The notes: generated from the sequence alone by a model not told the origin. A DNA stretch of 64,000 bases from Pseudoflavonifractor capillosus (GCF_016899775.1 NZ_JACJJE010000001.1:1-64000); one strand, 5' to 3'; counted from the stretch's first letter, positions 1 through 13,678 are shown. A program made the numbers and translations.

Positions 1-2832
1 CAGGCCGTGGAGATCATGGTCGGCGACGAGAACGGAGACTTCAACCCTGATCAGAACGTCACCCGCAACGAGATGGCGGTCATTATGGCCAACCTGATGG
101 AGTACAATGTCGCCAGCTACAAGAATACCAGTCCCTTCACCGACGTGCCCAGCTGGGCCGAGCCCTATGTAGCCGCCTGCTGGACCAACGGCATCACCGC
201 CGGCTACAGCAGCACCATCTACGGCGGTTCCGACACCGTGACCACCGCTCAGGCTGCCCTGATGCTGATGAAGGCCCTGGGTTACTTCCAGTACGCCTCC
301 GACTTCGGCAGCGACTGGCAGCTGGCCACCACCCGCCAGGGCAACGCCATCGACCTGTTCAACGGCGTGGACTCCGGCGTAACTCAGGCCATGACCCGCA
401 ACGACGTGGCTCAGCTGGTGCTGAACACCCTGAAGTCCGGCACTGTGGAGGCTTCCACTGACGGCAGCTGGACCATTGGTGACGTGACCATCAACAACAA
501 TGTCACCTACAGCTACATCACCAGCAACCAGACCTATGCCACCGCTATCGACGATGTACGTTCTACCAGCAACACCACCGACGCTAACCGGTCCATCGTG
601 GAGCTGGGCGAGCAGCTGTACATGGGCGACCTGCGGCTGAATGACAACGACACCGACGACTTTGGCCGCCCTGCCCGCAACTGGACCTACGATAGCCAGG
701 ATATCGGCACCTATGCCAAGCGTGAGTTGATGGTTGAGTCCTACACTGAGGGGGTTACTGGCCGCGAGATCTACAATTTGCTGGGCACCTCCACCATCCG
801 CGACAACGACCTCTATGCTTATGAGGATGGCGAGGAATACACTTTGAGCAAGGACCTGCTGGTTCGCTCTAATGAGAAGAATGTTGGTGCTACTGGCCGC
901 GGTGTTCTGACTGAGATCTATCTGGACGACGACCGCGACGAAATCACCATCGCGTCCATCAACACCTATCTGGCTCAGGCCAACAGCAATTACAGCGAGA
1001 GCAGCGAGACTATTTCTCTGCAGGTATACAACACCGCTGACGGCATTGCCAAGCGTGTTGATGTGGAAGATGTTCCCGAAATCGCCGACCTCAAGGAAGG
1101 GGATTTTGTCCTGGTCAACTGGGCAGGTAGTACCGCGAACAAGGATGTTGTCGCTGTATTTGATGTCGAGATCCTGACCGACGTCGAGATCACTCGCTTC
1201 AGTAAGTCCAGTGATGACGACGAGAACAATCAGAGCTCCACTGACCGCGTCACCAAGCTGACCACCGGCGGCACTGAGTACCAGAACAACGTGAATGCTT
1301 GGTACGAAGAGGCCACTCTGGGTGACTACTTCGGTGAACTGCTGACCGATAAGACCTACAATGTTTATCTGGACCAGTACGGCAACTTCATTGGTGCCGA
1401 GCTGTACTCCGGCGATGACCAGTATGTCTTCATCGCTGCCTATGATATGAACAGCAGCGCCATGGGTGTTGTGAACGCCGATGCTCTGGCTATCTTCACC
1501 GACGGTACCATGGAGCAGATCGAAGTTGATGCTAAGGATACCAACGAGAATATTCAGGATTATATCGACGACGGCAACACGGGATATGCTAAATGGGAGA
1601 ATTCGAATCAGTATAACCGCTGGTTCACTTACACCGAAGATGATGGCGTGTACACCCTGGAGCCCGTCGCCCGTTGGACTCTGAACCGCAACACTACTAG
1701 TGATGATGTCACCATCCGCACGGATAACCTGTCTCTGACCGCAAATGAAGCTGGCACCGGTCGTTCCTACGGCAATGATGATTCTATCTACATCACTGTT
1801 GAGGACGAAACCACTGCCAGCATCGGTGGTCAGGTCATCGACGAAGTAACTGGTATCTATACCGGTGTTCAGGATGCTCGCCTGTCCTATGCTCCTAATG
1901 ACTGGGTCGTTGCCGTATATGACAGCGATCATTATATCATCGCCGCCATCGTGTTGGGCGAGGCCGAGGGCGCTGTGGACAACTACGCCTACATCCTGAC
2001 CGGTGCTTACGCCGAGGAGAAGGACTCCGATGGTAACTACTACTGGGATATCGACGTCATTCTGAACGGCGAGATCCAGACCATGACCATCAAGAGCAAG
2101 TACAGCAGAACCGTTGATTATCTGGAGCCCGGCACTGTTCAGGAACTGGTTCTGGATGCGGACAACTACGTGACCAAGATCAACGACGTGGACACCGATA
2201 AGATCTATGACAATACTGATCTGGGCGACTCTGTGGAGGGCTTTGATGTCTACAACATCGAGGTCTCTGCCAGAAATACCGCTGGTGCTCCTCTGTACCT
2301 GATCGGACGGACTCTGCACTATACTCCCGACAGCAACGATGTGGGACTGGCCGTTGCTCGCGACGCCAAGGCGGTTGTAAGCCAGGTTGTAAACGGTGAC
2401 CGTGACGAGGTTGAGTATGGTTCCGTTGAGGAAGCTTTCAGTACTCTGGCCGACGCAAACCCCAACTCTTCCGATCTGCAGTATGCTGGCCGCGTGATTG
2501 CTGTTCTGGATGCTGACGGTGTCGCTCAGTGGGTGTTCTTCTACGACTACACTTCTGTTAACAGCGGCAACACTCCTGACTATGGCAACAGCGGCAATGT
2601 GAAAAATCTGGTCTTTGTTGACAGCAGCAACAACCTGTATGCTACCGAAGCCAACACTGACAATAAGGTTCCCAATGCCACGATCGTTCTGGAACAGCTC
2701 CAGGCCAATGGCTACGTGACGGTTGGCACATTTACTACTGACGCTGACGGCAAGGTTACTCTGCCTGTGGCTTCTGGTGCTACTTACCGTGCCACCTGCG
2801 GCAATGTCTCTGTGATTTTCACGAATAACTAA
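1..2832 (+). CDS. S-layer homology (SLH) domain surface protein, 5' end outside window
   Basis: The frame is open from base 1, and the GTG at 7 is internal to an SLH repeat (A-V-E-I-M-V-G-D...G-D-F-N-P...T-R-N-E-M-A), so the gene starts upstream of the window. A second SLH repeat (FTDVPSWAEPYVAACW...GITAGY) follows at about residues 42-100. SLH repeats non-covalently bind secondary cell-wall polymers, so the protein should sit on the cell surface. The remaining 800 or so residues are acidic, rich in Asp, Asn, Thr and Tyr and poor in Cys, as expected for an exported S-layer or surface-array protein. The extreme C-terminus (VTVGTFTTDADGKVTLPV) resembles a Cna_B-like strand pattern. A strong terminator follows immediately. 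The SLH assignment is firm; the ligand and exact role are unknown. Confidence 0.9.
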   Translation, partial: QAVEIMVGDENGDFNPDQNVTRNEMAVIMANLMEYNVASYKNTSPFTDVPSWAEPYVAACWTNGITAGYSSTIYGGSDTVTTAQAALMLMKALGYFQYASDFGSDWQLATTRQGNAIDLFNGVDSGVTQAMTRNDVAQLVLNTLKSGTVEASTDGSWTIGDVTINNNVTYSYITSNQTYATAIDDVRSTSNTTDANRSIVELGEQLYMGDLRLNDNDTDDFGRPARNWTYDSQDIGTYAKRELMVESYTEGVTGREIYNLLGTSTIRDNDLYAYEDGEEYTLSKDLLVRSNEKNVGATGRGVLTEIYLDDDRDEITIASINTYLAQANSNYSESSETISLQVYNTADGIAKRVDVEDVPEIADLKEGDFVLVNWAGSTANKDVVAVFDVEILTDVEITRFSKSSDDDENNQSSTDRVTKLTTGGTEYQNNVNAWYEEATLGDYFGELLTDKTYNVYLDQYGNFIGAELYSGDDQYVFIAAYDMNSSAMGVVNADALAIFTDGTMEQIEVDAKDTNENIQDYIDDGNTGYAKWENSNQYNRWFTYTEDDGVYTLEPVARWTLNRNTTSDDVTIRTDNLSLTANEAGTGRSYGNDDSIYITVEDETTASIGGQVIDEVTGIYTGVQDARLSYAPNDWVVAVYDSDHYIIAAIVLGEAEGAVDNYAYILTGAYAEEKDSDGNYYWDIDVILNGEIQTMTIKSKYSRTVDYLEPGTVQELVLDADNYVTKINDVDTDKIYDNTDLGDSVEGFDVYNIEVSARNTAGAPLYLIGRTLHYTPDSNDVGLAVARDAKAVVSQVVNGDRDEVEYGSVEEAFSTLADANPNSSDLQYAGRVIAVLDADGVAQWVFFYDYTSVNSGNTPDYGNSGNVKNLVFVDSSNNLYATEANTDNKVPNATIVLEQLQANGYVTVGTFTTDADGKVTLPVASGATYRATCGNVSVIFTNN

Positions 2833-2854
2833 TCACTGGACTTTTGCATTAAGA

Positions 2855-2884
2855 CCTCCCGGGAAAACCCGGGAGGCTTTTTTT
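2855..2884 (+). terminator. Intrinsic terminator of the SLH gene
   Basis: CCTCCCGGG, loop AAAA, CCCGGGAGG, then CTTTTTTT. The stem is 9 bp and perfect, and it starts 23 nt after the SLH stop codon. The opposing gene on the minus strand ends at 2884, so the hairpin may work for both converging transcripts. Confidence 0.9.
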
Positions 2885-3399
2885 CATGTTCCAGCCTGGA
2901 GCAATGCGACTACTTTATAAGTGGTTCCAGAATTATTCATCTGTCCGGACGGCCCCATGTGATGGCTCCATGTGAGCGTACTGCCGTTCCAGGCCAAGAT
3001 GTTAACAGAATATCCCGTAGCCTGGGTAAATGTTTTTGTCATACCCTGTATAGCGTAAAAAAAGCGGCCATCATTGCCACAGTCTCCGATAAAAACTATC
3101 AATGGTGTTCTAGGGAAGGTAAGAGAATTTGGCTCGTCATTTCCATAGACTCCGGTTCCAACGTAACTTGTTGTATAAATGTTGCAGTTGCCGCATTGCG
3201 TAATTGCATCCTCTAGAAGAGCACCTTTACACTCTAGACTGCTCAGCGCATTTGACAGTATTTTTACCTCGTCTGTGTCCGCCTTGCCCTCCAACGCCGC
3301 GTCCAGTTTGGCGTTGTCGGCGTTGAAGTCGGTGCGTAAAACCTGGTCTGTGGGTTCCCACTGGTTCAGTTGGTAATTGGTCGTTTGATTGGTTGCCAT
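2884..3399 (-). CDS. Orphan phage-tail/tail-fibre-like protein
   Basis: 171 residues beginning MATNQTTNYQLNQW. The ATG at 3399 is chosen because an AAGGAGG ribosome binding site lies 10 nt upstream (3410-3416). The longer frame to 3492 has no such site and reads through a repeat. The N-terminus (NYQLNQWEPTDQVLRTDFNADN followed by KLDAAL and a short helical stretch) is the pattern seen at the start of many Firmicute phage tail-fibre or receptor-binding proteins. The second half is beta-rich, like a fibre head. No phage genes surround it, so it is an orphan: a prophage remnant or a domesticated gene. Identification is by pattern only. Confidence 0.6.
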   Translation of the reverse strand: MATNQTTNYQLNQWEPTDQVLRTDFNADNAKLDAALEGKADTDEVKILSNALSSLECKGALLEDAITQCGNCNIYTTSYVGTGVYGNDEPNSLTFPRTPLIVFIGDCGNDGRFFYAIQGMTKTFTQATGYSVNILAWNGSTLTWSHHMGPSGQMNNSGTTYKVVALLQAGT

Positions 3400-3440
3400 A
3401 AGTAAAATTCCTCCTTGTTTGGGTTGGGGCGATATTGGGA

Positions 3441-3887
3441 CGGGCGGCCATATGGGGCCGCCCCTACAGGGGGTGAAAACCAGCCCCCTCATCCATCACG
3501 CTTCGCATGCCCCCCTACCCCTTTTGGCCTTCGGCCTTCCTCCTGTGGAGGAAAGGCTTTGGTCCACTCAAATAGGGAGGAATTTGGCGTTTTGTGGGAC
3601 GTTTTGATACATATATTGGGAATTAGGACGGAGTGCGCCTGTTGGAAGGCGGGCGGCCCAGTGTGCCGCCCCTACGGCGGAGACGTGGTAAGGCCAGGCG
3701 GCGTATCCGGGAGGCCGCGCCCTACAAAAGAGGCGGCGGGGGCAAGCCCCCGCCCTACGTCGGTGCAATCCATTGACATCTTTGGGATTTTGTCTCTCAT
3801 CCGCTCCCTTTTGGTGAGCGGGTGAGGACACCCGCCCCTACGGCGGAATTGGGGCAAAAAACGCGGGCGCACAATGTGCGCCCCTAC
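3441..3887. repeat. Cluster I of GC-rich palindromes ending in CCCTAC
   Basis: The gap 3400-4075 holds no gene. It contains at least five short imperfect palindromes of 23-27 nt at 3441-3467, 3651-3675, 3734-3758, 3818-3841 and 3865-3887. Each is a GC stem with a 3-6 nt loop, and the 3' arm runs directly into CCCTAC or CCCCTAC. The unit at 3651 is identical over 25 nt to one at 15674. They look like REP-type dispersed palindromic repeats. No RAYT-type transposase is visible in the window. Confidence 0.75.
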
Positions 3888-3919
3888 ACCGCGTTTACGA
3901 ACGGCTCTGCATGCAGGAA

Positions 3920-3946
3920 AAGGGACAGGTTTTAGACCTGTCCCTT
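3920..3946. other. Perfect 11-bp hairpin in the intergenic region
   Basis: AAGGGACAGGT, loop TTTAG, ACCTGTCCCTT. On the minus strand it is followed by TTCC, so it could be a weak terminator; the strong ppdK terminator lies before it in that direction. A second A/T-rich hairpin (GCTTCCTTTTC...GAAAAGGAAGC, about 3988-4015) follows and partly overlaps the base of the ppdK terminator. Confidence 0.55.
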
Positions 3947-4010
3947 AAAACACAGAGGCGAAACGCAGTTTCGCAAAAAGTTCTTTTGCTTCCTTTTCTT
4001 TCAAGAAAAG

Positions 4011-4041
4011 GAAGCCCCGGTTCATTCTGAACCGGGGCTTC
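4011..4041 (-). terminator. Intrinsic terminator of ppdK
   Basis: GAAGCCCCGGTTCA, short loop, TGAACCGGGGCTTC, lying 35 nt beyond the ppdK stop. On the minus strand it is followed by CTTTTCTT, and on the plus strand by TGGTTTGTTTTTT, so it may be bidirectional. Confidence 0.85.
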
Positions 4042-4075
4042 TGGTTTGTTTTTTCAGTTCTGAATCGCTTGTTCC

Positions 4076-6709
<2,634 letters not shown>

Positions 6710-6857
6710 TTACCTTCATTCCTTTCTGTTGCTTAACACGGCGGCGGCGCCCATGCCATGGCTTGTCTCCTTCTCACTTTGAGCAGCCCGGAAGCAGAGG
6801 TCCCCGCCCCACGCCGATGGTCCGGCGGTCCTGTTCCGCCGGGATATCGCATTCCCC

Positions 6858-6886
6858 ATTATACCTATTTGAAGGAAATATTGCAA
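6858..6886 (-). promoter_or_regulatory. Sigma-A-type promoter of ppdK
   Basis: On the minus strand: -35 TTGCAA (6881-6886), 17-bp spacer, -10 TATAAT (6858-6863), with transcription expected to start near 6850. This gives an untranslated leader of about 140 nt before ppdK. No riboswitch was recognised in it. Nothing else is seen in 6710-7008. Confidence 0.8.
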
Positions 6887-7008
6887 CAACTTCCTGGGTA
6901 TTTTTCACGGTTTTTCTCCCAGCCCGAGTGAAAAATATTCTATTCCGCCGAACATTGTGAAAAATCGTTACTTTTTTCTGCATGACGGACATCCTCCAAA
7001 AGGAGGGG

Positions 7009-7518
7009 CTACCACTCCACCCCCTGACGGGCGGCCGTCCCCCGGTCGTATGGGTGGCGGAGCTTTTTCATCTCGGTCACATAATCGGCCCGCGCCAGCA
7101 GCTCCGAGGCCGGGTCCCGGCCGGTGAGGACCACCTCGCAGGCCGCCGCCTCCAGGCAGGAGAGCACCTCCTCCAGAGGCAGCAGGCCGGTGTTCACCGC
7201 CGCGCACACCTCGTCCAGCACCAGCAACCCATCCGGGATCTCACCAGCCGCCGTCCGGGCCTGAGCAATGAGCCGGAGGTAGCGCTTCTGCTCCGCCGCC
7301 CGCTCCTCCGGGGTAAGCTGAAAGGAAAACTTGATCTGCTCCGGTGCGGGGAGCAGGGTCACCTTTGGGAGCAGAGAGAGGGCGTACCGCTCTCCGCTGT
7401 CCGCCCCCTTTAAAAACTGGGCGATGACCACCGGCTTTCCCCGGCCCGCCATGCGCAGGGCCAGGCCCATGGCGGCAGTGGTTTTTCCCTTGCCGTCGCC
7501 GCAGTAGAGATGGATCAT
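7009..7518 (-). CDS. cobO: Cob(I)yrinic acid a,c-diamide adenosyltransferase (CobO/CobA type)
   Basis: 169 residues starting MIHLYCGDGKGKTTAAMG. The P-loop GDGKGKTT at residues 7-14 and the family patterns VVIAQFLKG, LLVLDEVCAAVNTGLL and VVLTGRDP are those of the ATP:corrinoid adenosyltransferase that puts the adenosyl group on cobalt in adenosylcobalamin synthesis or salvage. The start at 7518 is preceded by AAGGAGG (7525-7531). The longer open frame to 7827 reads through a noncoding repeat (7551-7798) and is rejected. No other cobalamin genes are adjacent, so a salvage role is likely. I see no B12 riboswitch upstream; the repeat element occupies that place. Confidence 0.93.
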   Translation of the reverse strand: MIHLYCGDGKGKTTAAMGLALRMAGRGKPVVIAQFLKGADSGERYALSLLPKVTLLPAPEQIKFSFQLTPEERAAEQKRYLRLIAQARTAAGEIPDGLLVLDEVCAAVNTGLLPLEEVLSCLEAAACEVVLTGRDPASELLARADYVTEMKKLRHPYDRGTAARQGVEW

Positions 7519-7550
7519 AATATTCCTCCTTGTTTCCTTGGGGAGTTTCG

Positions 7551-7798
7551 CAGGGGATTTCGCCGCCTGCGGGCGGCGACCTTCTTTTTCCATGGCGAAA
7601 AAGAAGGCAAAACGCCCCCGGGGACGGCTCCAGATGAGCACTTCGTGCTCATAGTCGCCTTTCCCCGGCCCCCGTTGCGGGGGACGCATTCTTGATGGGT
7701 TCTGCAAAATTTCCGGCGCGCAAAATCTGAATGGCTGGTCTGAATTCCCGCCGGACCACTGGGCCCTAGGTTTGCAAAAATTGTCGCTGGTGCGGTTC
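7551..7798 (-). repeat. Structured repeat element, copy A (inverted partner of copy B at 15796-16063)
   Basis: A 248-nt element, read on the minus strand, that aligns nearly end to end with 15796-16063. Conserved blocks are GAACCGCA...AATTTTTGCAAACC, AGGGCCCAGTGG, TTTTGCGCGCCGGAAATTTT, and a 3' part with the perfect hairpin CCTTCTTTTTC/GAAAAAGAAGG (loop GCCATG, 7580-7607) plus CGCCGCC/GGCGGCG. The middle differs in sequence but keeps a stem: CCGGGG (7663-7668) with CCCCGG (7618-7623), GGC with GCC, and ATGAGCAC with GTGCTCAT. It points toward cobO and ends about 20 nt before its ribosome binding site. It may be a leader RNA, an sRNA or a mobile hairpin element. Confidence 0.75.
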
Positions 7799-7860
7799 CA
7801 CTCATGCGCCTGGGTTTCCTCAGCCAACGCTTCCGGTGCGTATCCTGGCGGGCCCTAAGC

Positions 7861-8335
7861 CTTCCCCCTCCAAGGGGGAAGGTGCCCCCGAAGGGGGCGG
7901 ATGAGGGTGACCTCTTTGCTTGCCCCCGGCGGGAGCCCCAAGGGGCTCCCCTACCCAGACACGGAGGGTTTTCTTGCGATTCGTAGGGGAGGGGAAGACT
8001 CCCCTTATCAAGGGGAGATGGCCCGAAGGGCCAGAGGGGATAGGGAATTGTCCCTCCCGCCGTATCTCGGAAATTTCCCCATGCTTGGCGGGCCGGTCTG
8101 GGACCGGCCCCTACGATAAAGGAAGAATGGCTTCGGGATACACCGTAGGGGCGGCTATCAGCCGCCCGAAAGCCTTCCCCCTTTCAGGGGGAAGGTGCCG
8201 AGCACATGCGAGGCGGATGAGGGTGGGCTCCGGAATGACAGGAACCCCTCAGCGGGCCGGCCAGTGTCCGGCCCCTACGAAAGGAAGGAACGGTTTCCGG
8301 GTACGCCGTAGGGGCGGCCCCATGTGGCCGCCCGT
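7861..8335. repeat. Cluster II of GC-rich palindromes
   Basis: The gap between the repeat element and the Clp gene has no convincing gene and is packed with palindromes. CCCCTAC-type units lie at 8089-8113, 8254-8278 and, reversed (beginning CGTAGGGGC), at 8144-8168 and 8308-8335. A second type, CCTTCCCC...GGGGAAGGTG followed by GGCGGATGAGGG, occurs at 7861-7910 and again at about 8172-8222. Short frames through this region change between units and lack ribosome binding sites. Confidence 0.7.
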
Positions 8336-8410
8336 CCCCCGTGGGGTATGATTACCTCGGGATGCGGCCTCCCGGACGCGCCGTCTGCCTTCTTCTTACC
8401 TGATAAGAAA

Positions 8411-8436
8411 AGCAGGCCGCCCTCGGGCGGCCTGCT
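8411..8436 (-). terminator. Intrinsic terminator of the ClpE-like gene
   Basis: AGCAGGCCGCCC, TC, GGGCGGCCTGCT: a 12-bp perfect stem. On the minus strand it is followed by TTTTCTTATC, 8 nt past the stop codon of the Clp gene. Confidence 0.9.
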
Positions 8437-8444
8437 GAAAAGGA

Positions 8445-10763
<2,319 letters not shown>

Positions 10764-10840
10764 GCATACCACTCCTTTCCGGAGAAAACTTCGTCTCGTG
10801 GGAAACCATACACCATAATTGTGAACTGGTTATGAATCTT

Positions 10841-11554
10841 TTAAAAAATGGAGGCAATTAACAGAAACGGATTGGTGGTGCAGAAGAAGCGGAGCAGGAT
10901 AGACTGCTCCACCGCCTCCTGGGGGATCAGTCCCCGAAACAGCCAGCAGGCGATAAACAGCAGCACGCCGCCCTTCACCAGCCCAACGGCCGCCCCGCTC
11001 CACTGGTTCAGGGTGGACAGCACCGGCAGCTTGAAGGCCAGGTCCAGGGCGTGGCTGAGCACAAACCACCCCGCCAGAATCAGCACGAAGCACAGGAGAA
11101 ACAGCACCGTCCTGGTCAGCTGCACCGCCACATACTCCGCCAGCGCCCGGACGGCGTTGGCGGCGACGGTCTCCACACCGTCCTCCACCGCCTGCTGGAA
11201 ATTCTGGGTGAGGCTGCGGTAGAGGGAGGAGTCCTGGAGGGCGGCCAGCACGTCCTCCAGGGGGAGCTCGTCAAAGAAGGCGTCCCCCGGCGTGCTGCCG
11301 TCCCCGCTGTCCTCAACCGGGGGCGTATACTGGTAGTAGCTGCCCACAGTGTCCTGGATGCCGCTCTCAATGGCGGGGGTGATGGCCTGGCTCACCGGTC
11401 CGGCCAGGGCGTCGGAGAGGATGCTTGCTCCGATAAACGCCACAAAAACGGCCAAAAAGCCGCACAGCGTAAGGACAAAGCCCTTCCGATAGCCCTGGAT
11501 CACCGCCAGGATCAGTACAATTAAAACAATCAGATCAAAGATGAAAAATCCCAT
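10841..11554 (-). CDS. CvpA family membrane protein
   Basis: 237 residues. It begins MGFFIFDLIVLIVLILAVIQGYRKGFV, the characteristic CvpA start (a first membrane helix followed by a GxxKGF-type turn). A second helix (LTLCGFLAVFVAFIGASILS) follows at 28-47, then a soluble insert and two more helices near 150-165 and 180-205. CvpA proteins are small inner-membrane proteins linked to colicin V production in enterobacteria and to envelope stress more widely; their biochemical function is unknown. The ATG at 11554 has AGAGGAG upstream. It follows the DUF5711-like gene by 31 nt on the same strand and is probably co-transcribed. Confidence 0.85.
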   Translation of the reverse strand: MGFFIFDLIVLIVLILAVIQGYRKGFVLTLCGFLAVFVAFIGASILSDALAGPVSQAITPAIESGIQDTVGSYYQYTPPVEDSGDGSTPGDAFFDELPLEDVLAALQDSSLYRSLTQNFQQAVEDGVETVAANAVRALAEYVAVQLTRTVLFLLCFVLILAGWFVLSHALDLAFKLPVLSTLNQWSGAAVGLVKGGVLLFIACWLFRGLIPQEAVEQSILLRFFCTTNPFLLIASIF

Positions 11555-11585
11555 GAAATACTCCTCTTCTGCGGATCGCTGGTTT

Positions 11586-12758
11586 TTAAGACGGTAGATA
11601 CAGCCAGGCCTGCTGGGAGTTGGCCAGCAGGGCCGCTCCGGAATCAGTCAAAGAGATATACCGTGCGTTTTGCGTCTGGTCCAAACTACTATACGGAGTG
11701 AAATCCGAGGTGTAAATATCCAGCCGGTCCCCAGTAAGCAGGGACACATAGCGGCCGGCAGCGTCAAAGTCCAGCACGTTGGCCGTGAGGTCCAGGGACG
11801 CCAGCTCCGTTCCGTCCGGCCCCACAATCACCGCCTGCTCCGCCGAGCCGGCCTGATAGCGGCCCAGCAGCAGGAGGGCGTATCCGTCCCCGCCGAAGCT
11901 GCACCCCTTCAGGTAATTCCGGCCCAGGGTATAGACGCCGGACGCCGTCCCGTCCTCCTGGATGGCGGAGACCTGGTCCTCCCCCAGAACCCACAGCAGT
12001 CCTTCCTCATAGTCCAGGTCCAGCACCACTGTGTTGCCCAGAGAGATCACCGCGGAGGGCTCCTGAGAGTCCACCGGATAAAAACGGACCTCGCTCTGGA
12101 AGGTGCCGCCCTCCTGTCCCATGGTGACGACGGCCACCGTCTTACAGTCGGGGGAGACGGCGGCGTCCACAACAAACGTGGTGGACAGCCGGATCTGGAT
12201 GGGGGGCTCTTCTGTGTTGTAGGAGCTGTCGTACACCGTGACCAGGCCGCGCCAGCCCCCGCCGTGGGAGGTGACCGCCAGCCAGCCCGAGTCGTTCACC
12301 CGGGCGGAGAGCAGCTCCCCGCTGTCCAGGGTCAGGTGGAATGCCTCCTCCACCCCGCTGAACAGGAACAGATCCTGGCCGCCCGCGTCGTAGACCACGC
12401 CGCAGCTGCTGGAGTGGGTGAGCACCGGCTGCTCCAGATTCCGCACCTCCTCGGCGTACAGCTCCCCGGAGAAGGAGTAGTACCGGGCCCCGGTATCCGA
12501 GGCCAGAAGCACGCCGCTGTCCAGATAGGCGAAGCTGGCCTGCCTGCCCCCGGCGTGGGAGAAGGGAGCCGCCTCGCCGCTCTCGCTGGTCTCCAGATTC
12601 CGGTACTCAAACCACCGGGCCAGCGCGTCCAGGTTCAGCCGGTCCCGGTAGACCACCAGGACTAGGGCGCCCAGCAGCAGCGCCGCCGTCACCAGCAGGG
12701 CGATCAGACGAACTAGGATATTCGGTTTTTTCGGTTTTGATTCCTGTTGTTCTTTCAT
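11586..12758 (-). CDS. Membrane-anchored beta-propeller-like protein (DUF5711-like)
   Basis: 390 residues from MKEQQESKPKKPN. The start at 12758 has AAGGAA upstream; the extension to 12788 adds ten residues without support. A cytoplasmic Lys-rich tail is followed by one membrane helix (ILVRLIALLVTAALLLGALVLVVY, about residues 14-37). The rest is extracytoplasmic, with repeated four-stranded patterns such as SFAYLDSGVLLASDTGARYYSFSGEL and LDFDAAGRYVSLLTGDRLDIY, typical of a propeller. The arrangement and length match what I know of DUF5711, found beside CvpA genes in Clostridia. The function is unknown; I infer an envelope role from the anchor and neighbour. Confidence 0.72.
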   Translation of the reverse strand: MKEQQESKPKKPNILVRLIALLVTAALLLGALVLVVYRDRLNLDALARWFEYRNLETSESGEAAPFSHAGGRQASFAYLDSGVLLASDTGARYYSFSGELYAEEVRNLEQPVLTHSSSCGVVYDAGGQDLFLFSGVEEAFHLTLDSGELLSARVNDSGWLAVTSHGGGWRGLVTVYDSSYNTEEPPIQIRLSTTFVVDAAVSPDCKTVAVVTMGQEGGTFQSEVRFYPVDSQEPSAVISLGNTVVLDLDYEEGLLWVLGEDQVSAIQEDGTASGVYTLGRNYLKGCSFGGDGYALLLLGRYQAGSAEQAVIVGPDGTELASLDLTANVLDFDAAGRYVSLLTGDRLDIYTSDFTPYSSLDQTQNARYISLTDSGAALLANSQQAWLYLPS

Positions 12759-12865
12759 GTGCCTGTTCCTTATCGTTGCATTGGGCATCTGTTTGATGCG
12801 TCAGGATGGTTGGAATCTTTGCGCCGGGCATTTTGCCCCGCGGGTGAGGTCTCCTGCGCCGCCCC

Positions 12866-13621
12866 TTACAGCACGTTCTCCTCATACCACAGCTTGGTCA
12901 TATAGAGCCCTCCCGGCGGCACGGTGGGGCCGGCCAGAGTCCGGTTGCCCGAGGCCAGGATAGCCGGGATGTCCTCCGGGGACAGCTTTCCCTCGGCGGC
13001 GTAGACAATGGTGCCCGTCATGGCCCGGACCATGTTATAGAGGAAGCCGTCGGCGCACACCCGACACTCGATCAGCTCCCCAGCCCGGGACACCTGGAAG
13101 TAGTGGACGGTGCGCACTGTGGTGCGGGTCTCGGTCCCCACCGAGCGCACCGCCCGGAAGTCGTGGGTGCCCACGAACTGGTCCGCCGCCCGCTGCATCA
13201 CCGCCTCGTCCAGGTGCTTGGGGTAGAACCAGGCCCGGTCCACATAGAAGGGGTTGCCCAGGCGGGAGTTGTAGATGCGGTAGGTGTACTCCTTCCGCTG
13301 GCAGGAGCCGATGGCGTTGAAGCTCATGGGCACCTGGGTGGCCTTCACCACCACGATGTCCCGGGGCAGGCGGGTGTTCACCGCCAGGGGGATCCGGTCG
13401 CAGGGGATGGTGGAGGTGGTACGGAAGTTGGCCACATAGACCTCGGCGTGGACGCCGGCGTCGGTGCGCCCCGCCCCGGTGCACTTCACCGGGTGGCACA
13501 CCACGGTGGAGAGGGCCTTCTCCAAAGTCTCCGCCACCGTGACCGCGTTTTTCTGCACCTGCCAGCCGTGGTAGGCCGTCCCGTTATACATCAGTTTTAA
13601 GGCGATGTTCCGCTCCTCCAT
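12866..13621 (-). CDS. truA: tRNA pseudouridine(38-40) synthase TruA
   Basis: 251 residues. The catalytic motif GAGRTDAGVHA (residues 49-59) contains the nucleophile Asp54. Other family blocks are YNGTAYHGWQ (12-21), RKEYTYRIYN and GDGFLYNMVR-like ADGFLYNMVRAMTGT. TruA isomerises uridines 38-40 in the anticodon stem of many tRNAs. The start at 13621 is supported by GAGGAGG upstream. The promoter at 13714-13742 is separated from the gene by a terminator/anti-terminator pair (13650-13689), so expression may be set by transcription attenuation. Confidence 0.97.
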   Translation of the reverse strand: MEERNIALKLMYNGTAYHGWQVQKNAVTVAETLEKALSTVVCHPVKCTGAGRTDAGVHAEVYVANFRTTSTIPCDRIPLAVNTRLPRDIVVVKATQVPMSFNAIGSCQRKEYTYRIYNSRLGNPFYVDRAWFYPKHLDEAVMQRAADQFVGTHDFRAVRSVGTETRTTVRTVHYFQVSRAGELIECRVCADGFLYNMVRAMTGTIVYAAEGKLSPEDIPAILASGNRTLAGPTVPPGGLYMTKLWYEENVL

Positions 13622-13649
13622 GGTATCCTCCTCACAGGCTGCCCAGCTG

Positions 13650-13678
13650 AAAAATCCCGCCCGCCGCTGCGGGCGGGA
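13650..13678 (-). terminator. Leader terminator upstream of truA
   Basis: On the minus strand: TCCCGCCCGC, loop, GCGGGCGGGA (13655-13678, 10 bp perfect) followed by TTTTT. It lies between the truA promoter and the truA start codon, about 30-60 nt before the ATG, so it would stop transcription before the gene. Confidence 0.8.

Noticed and set aside
7519-7800. Cobalamin riboswitch upstream of cobO
   Set aside because: No B12-box or other core sequence was found. The same structured element also precedes a flavodoxin gene, so it is not specific to cobalamin genes.
7519-7827. N-terminal extension of cobO through the repeat element
   Set aside because: The translated repeat resembles that of copy B (NFCKPRAQW...) only because the DNA is alike. 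The frame shifts between copies after about 30 codons, and the real start has AAGGAGG.
10781-10840. CtsR operator or sigma-A promoter upstream of the ClpE-like gene
   Set aside because: No tandem heptad AGTCAAA-type repeat is present. The only -10-like strings have unsuitable spacing to any -35.
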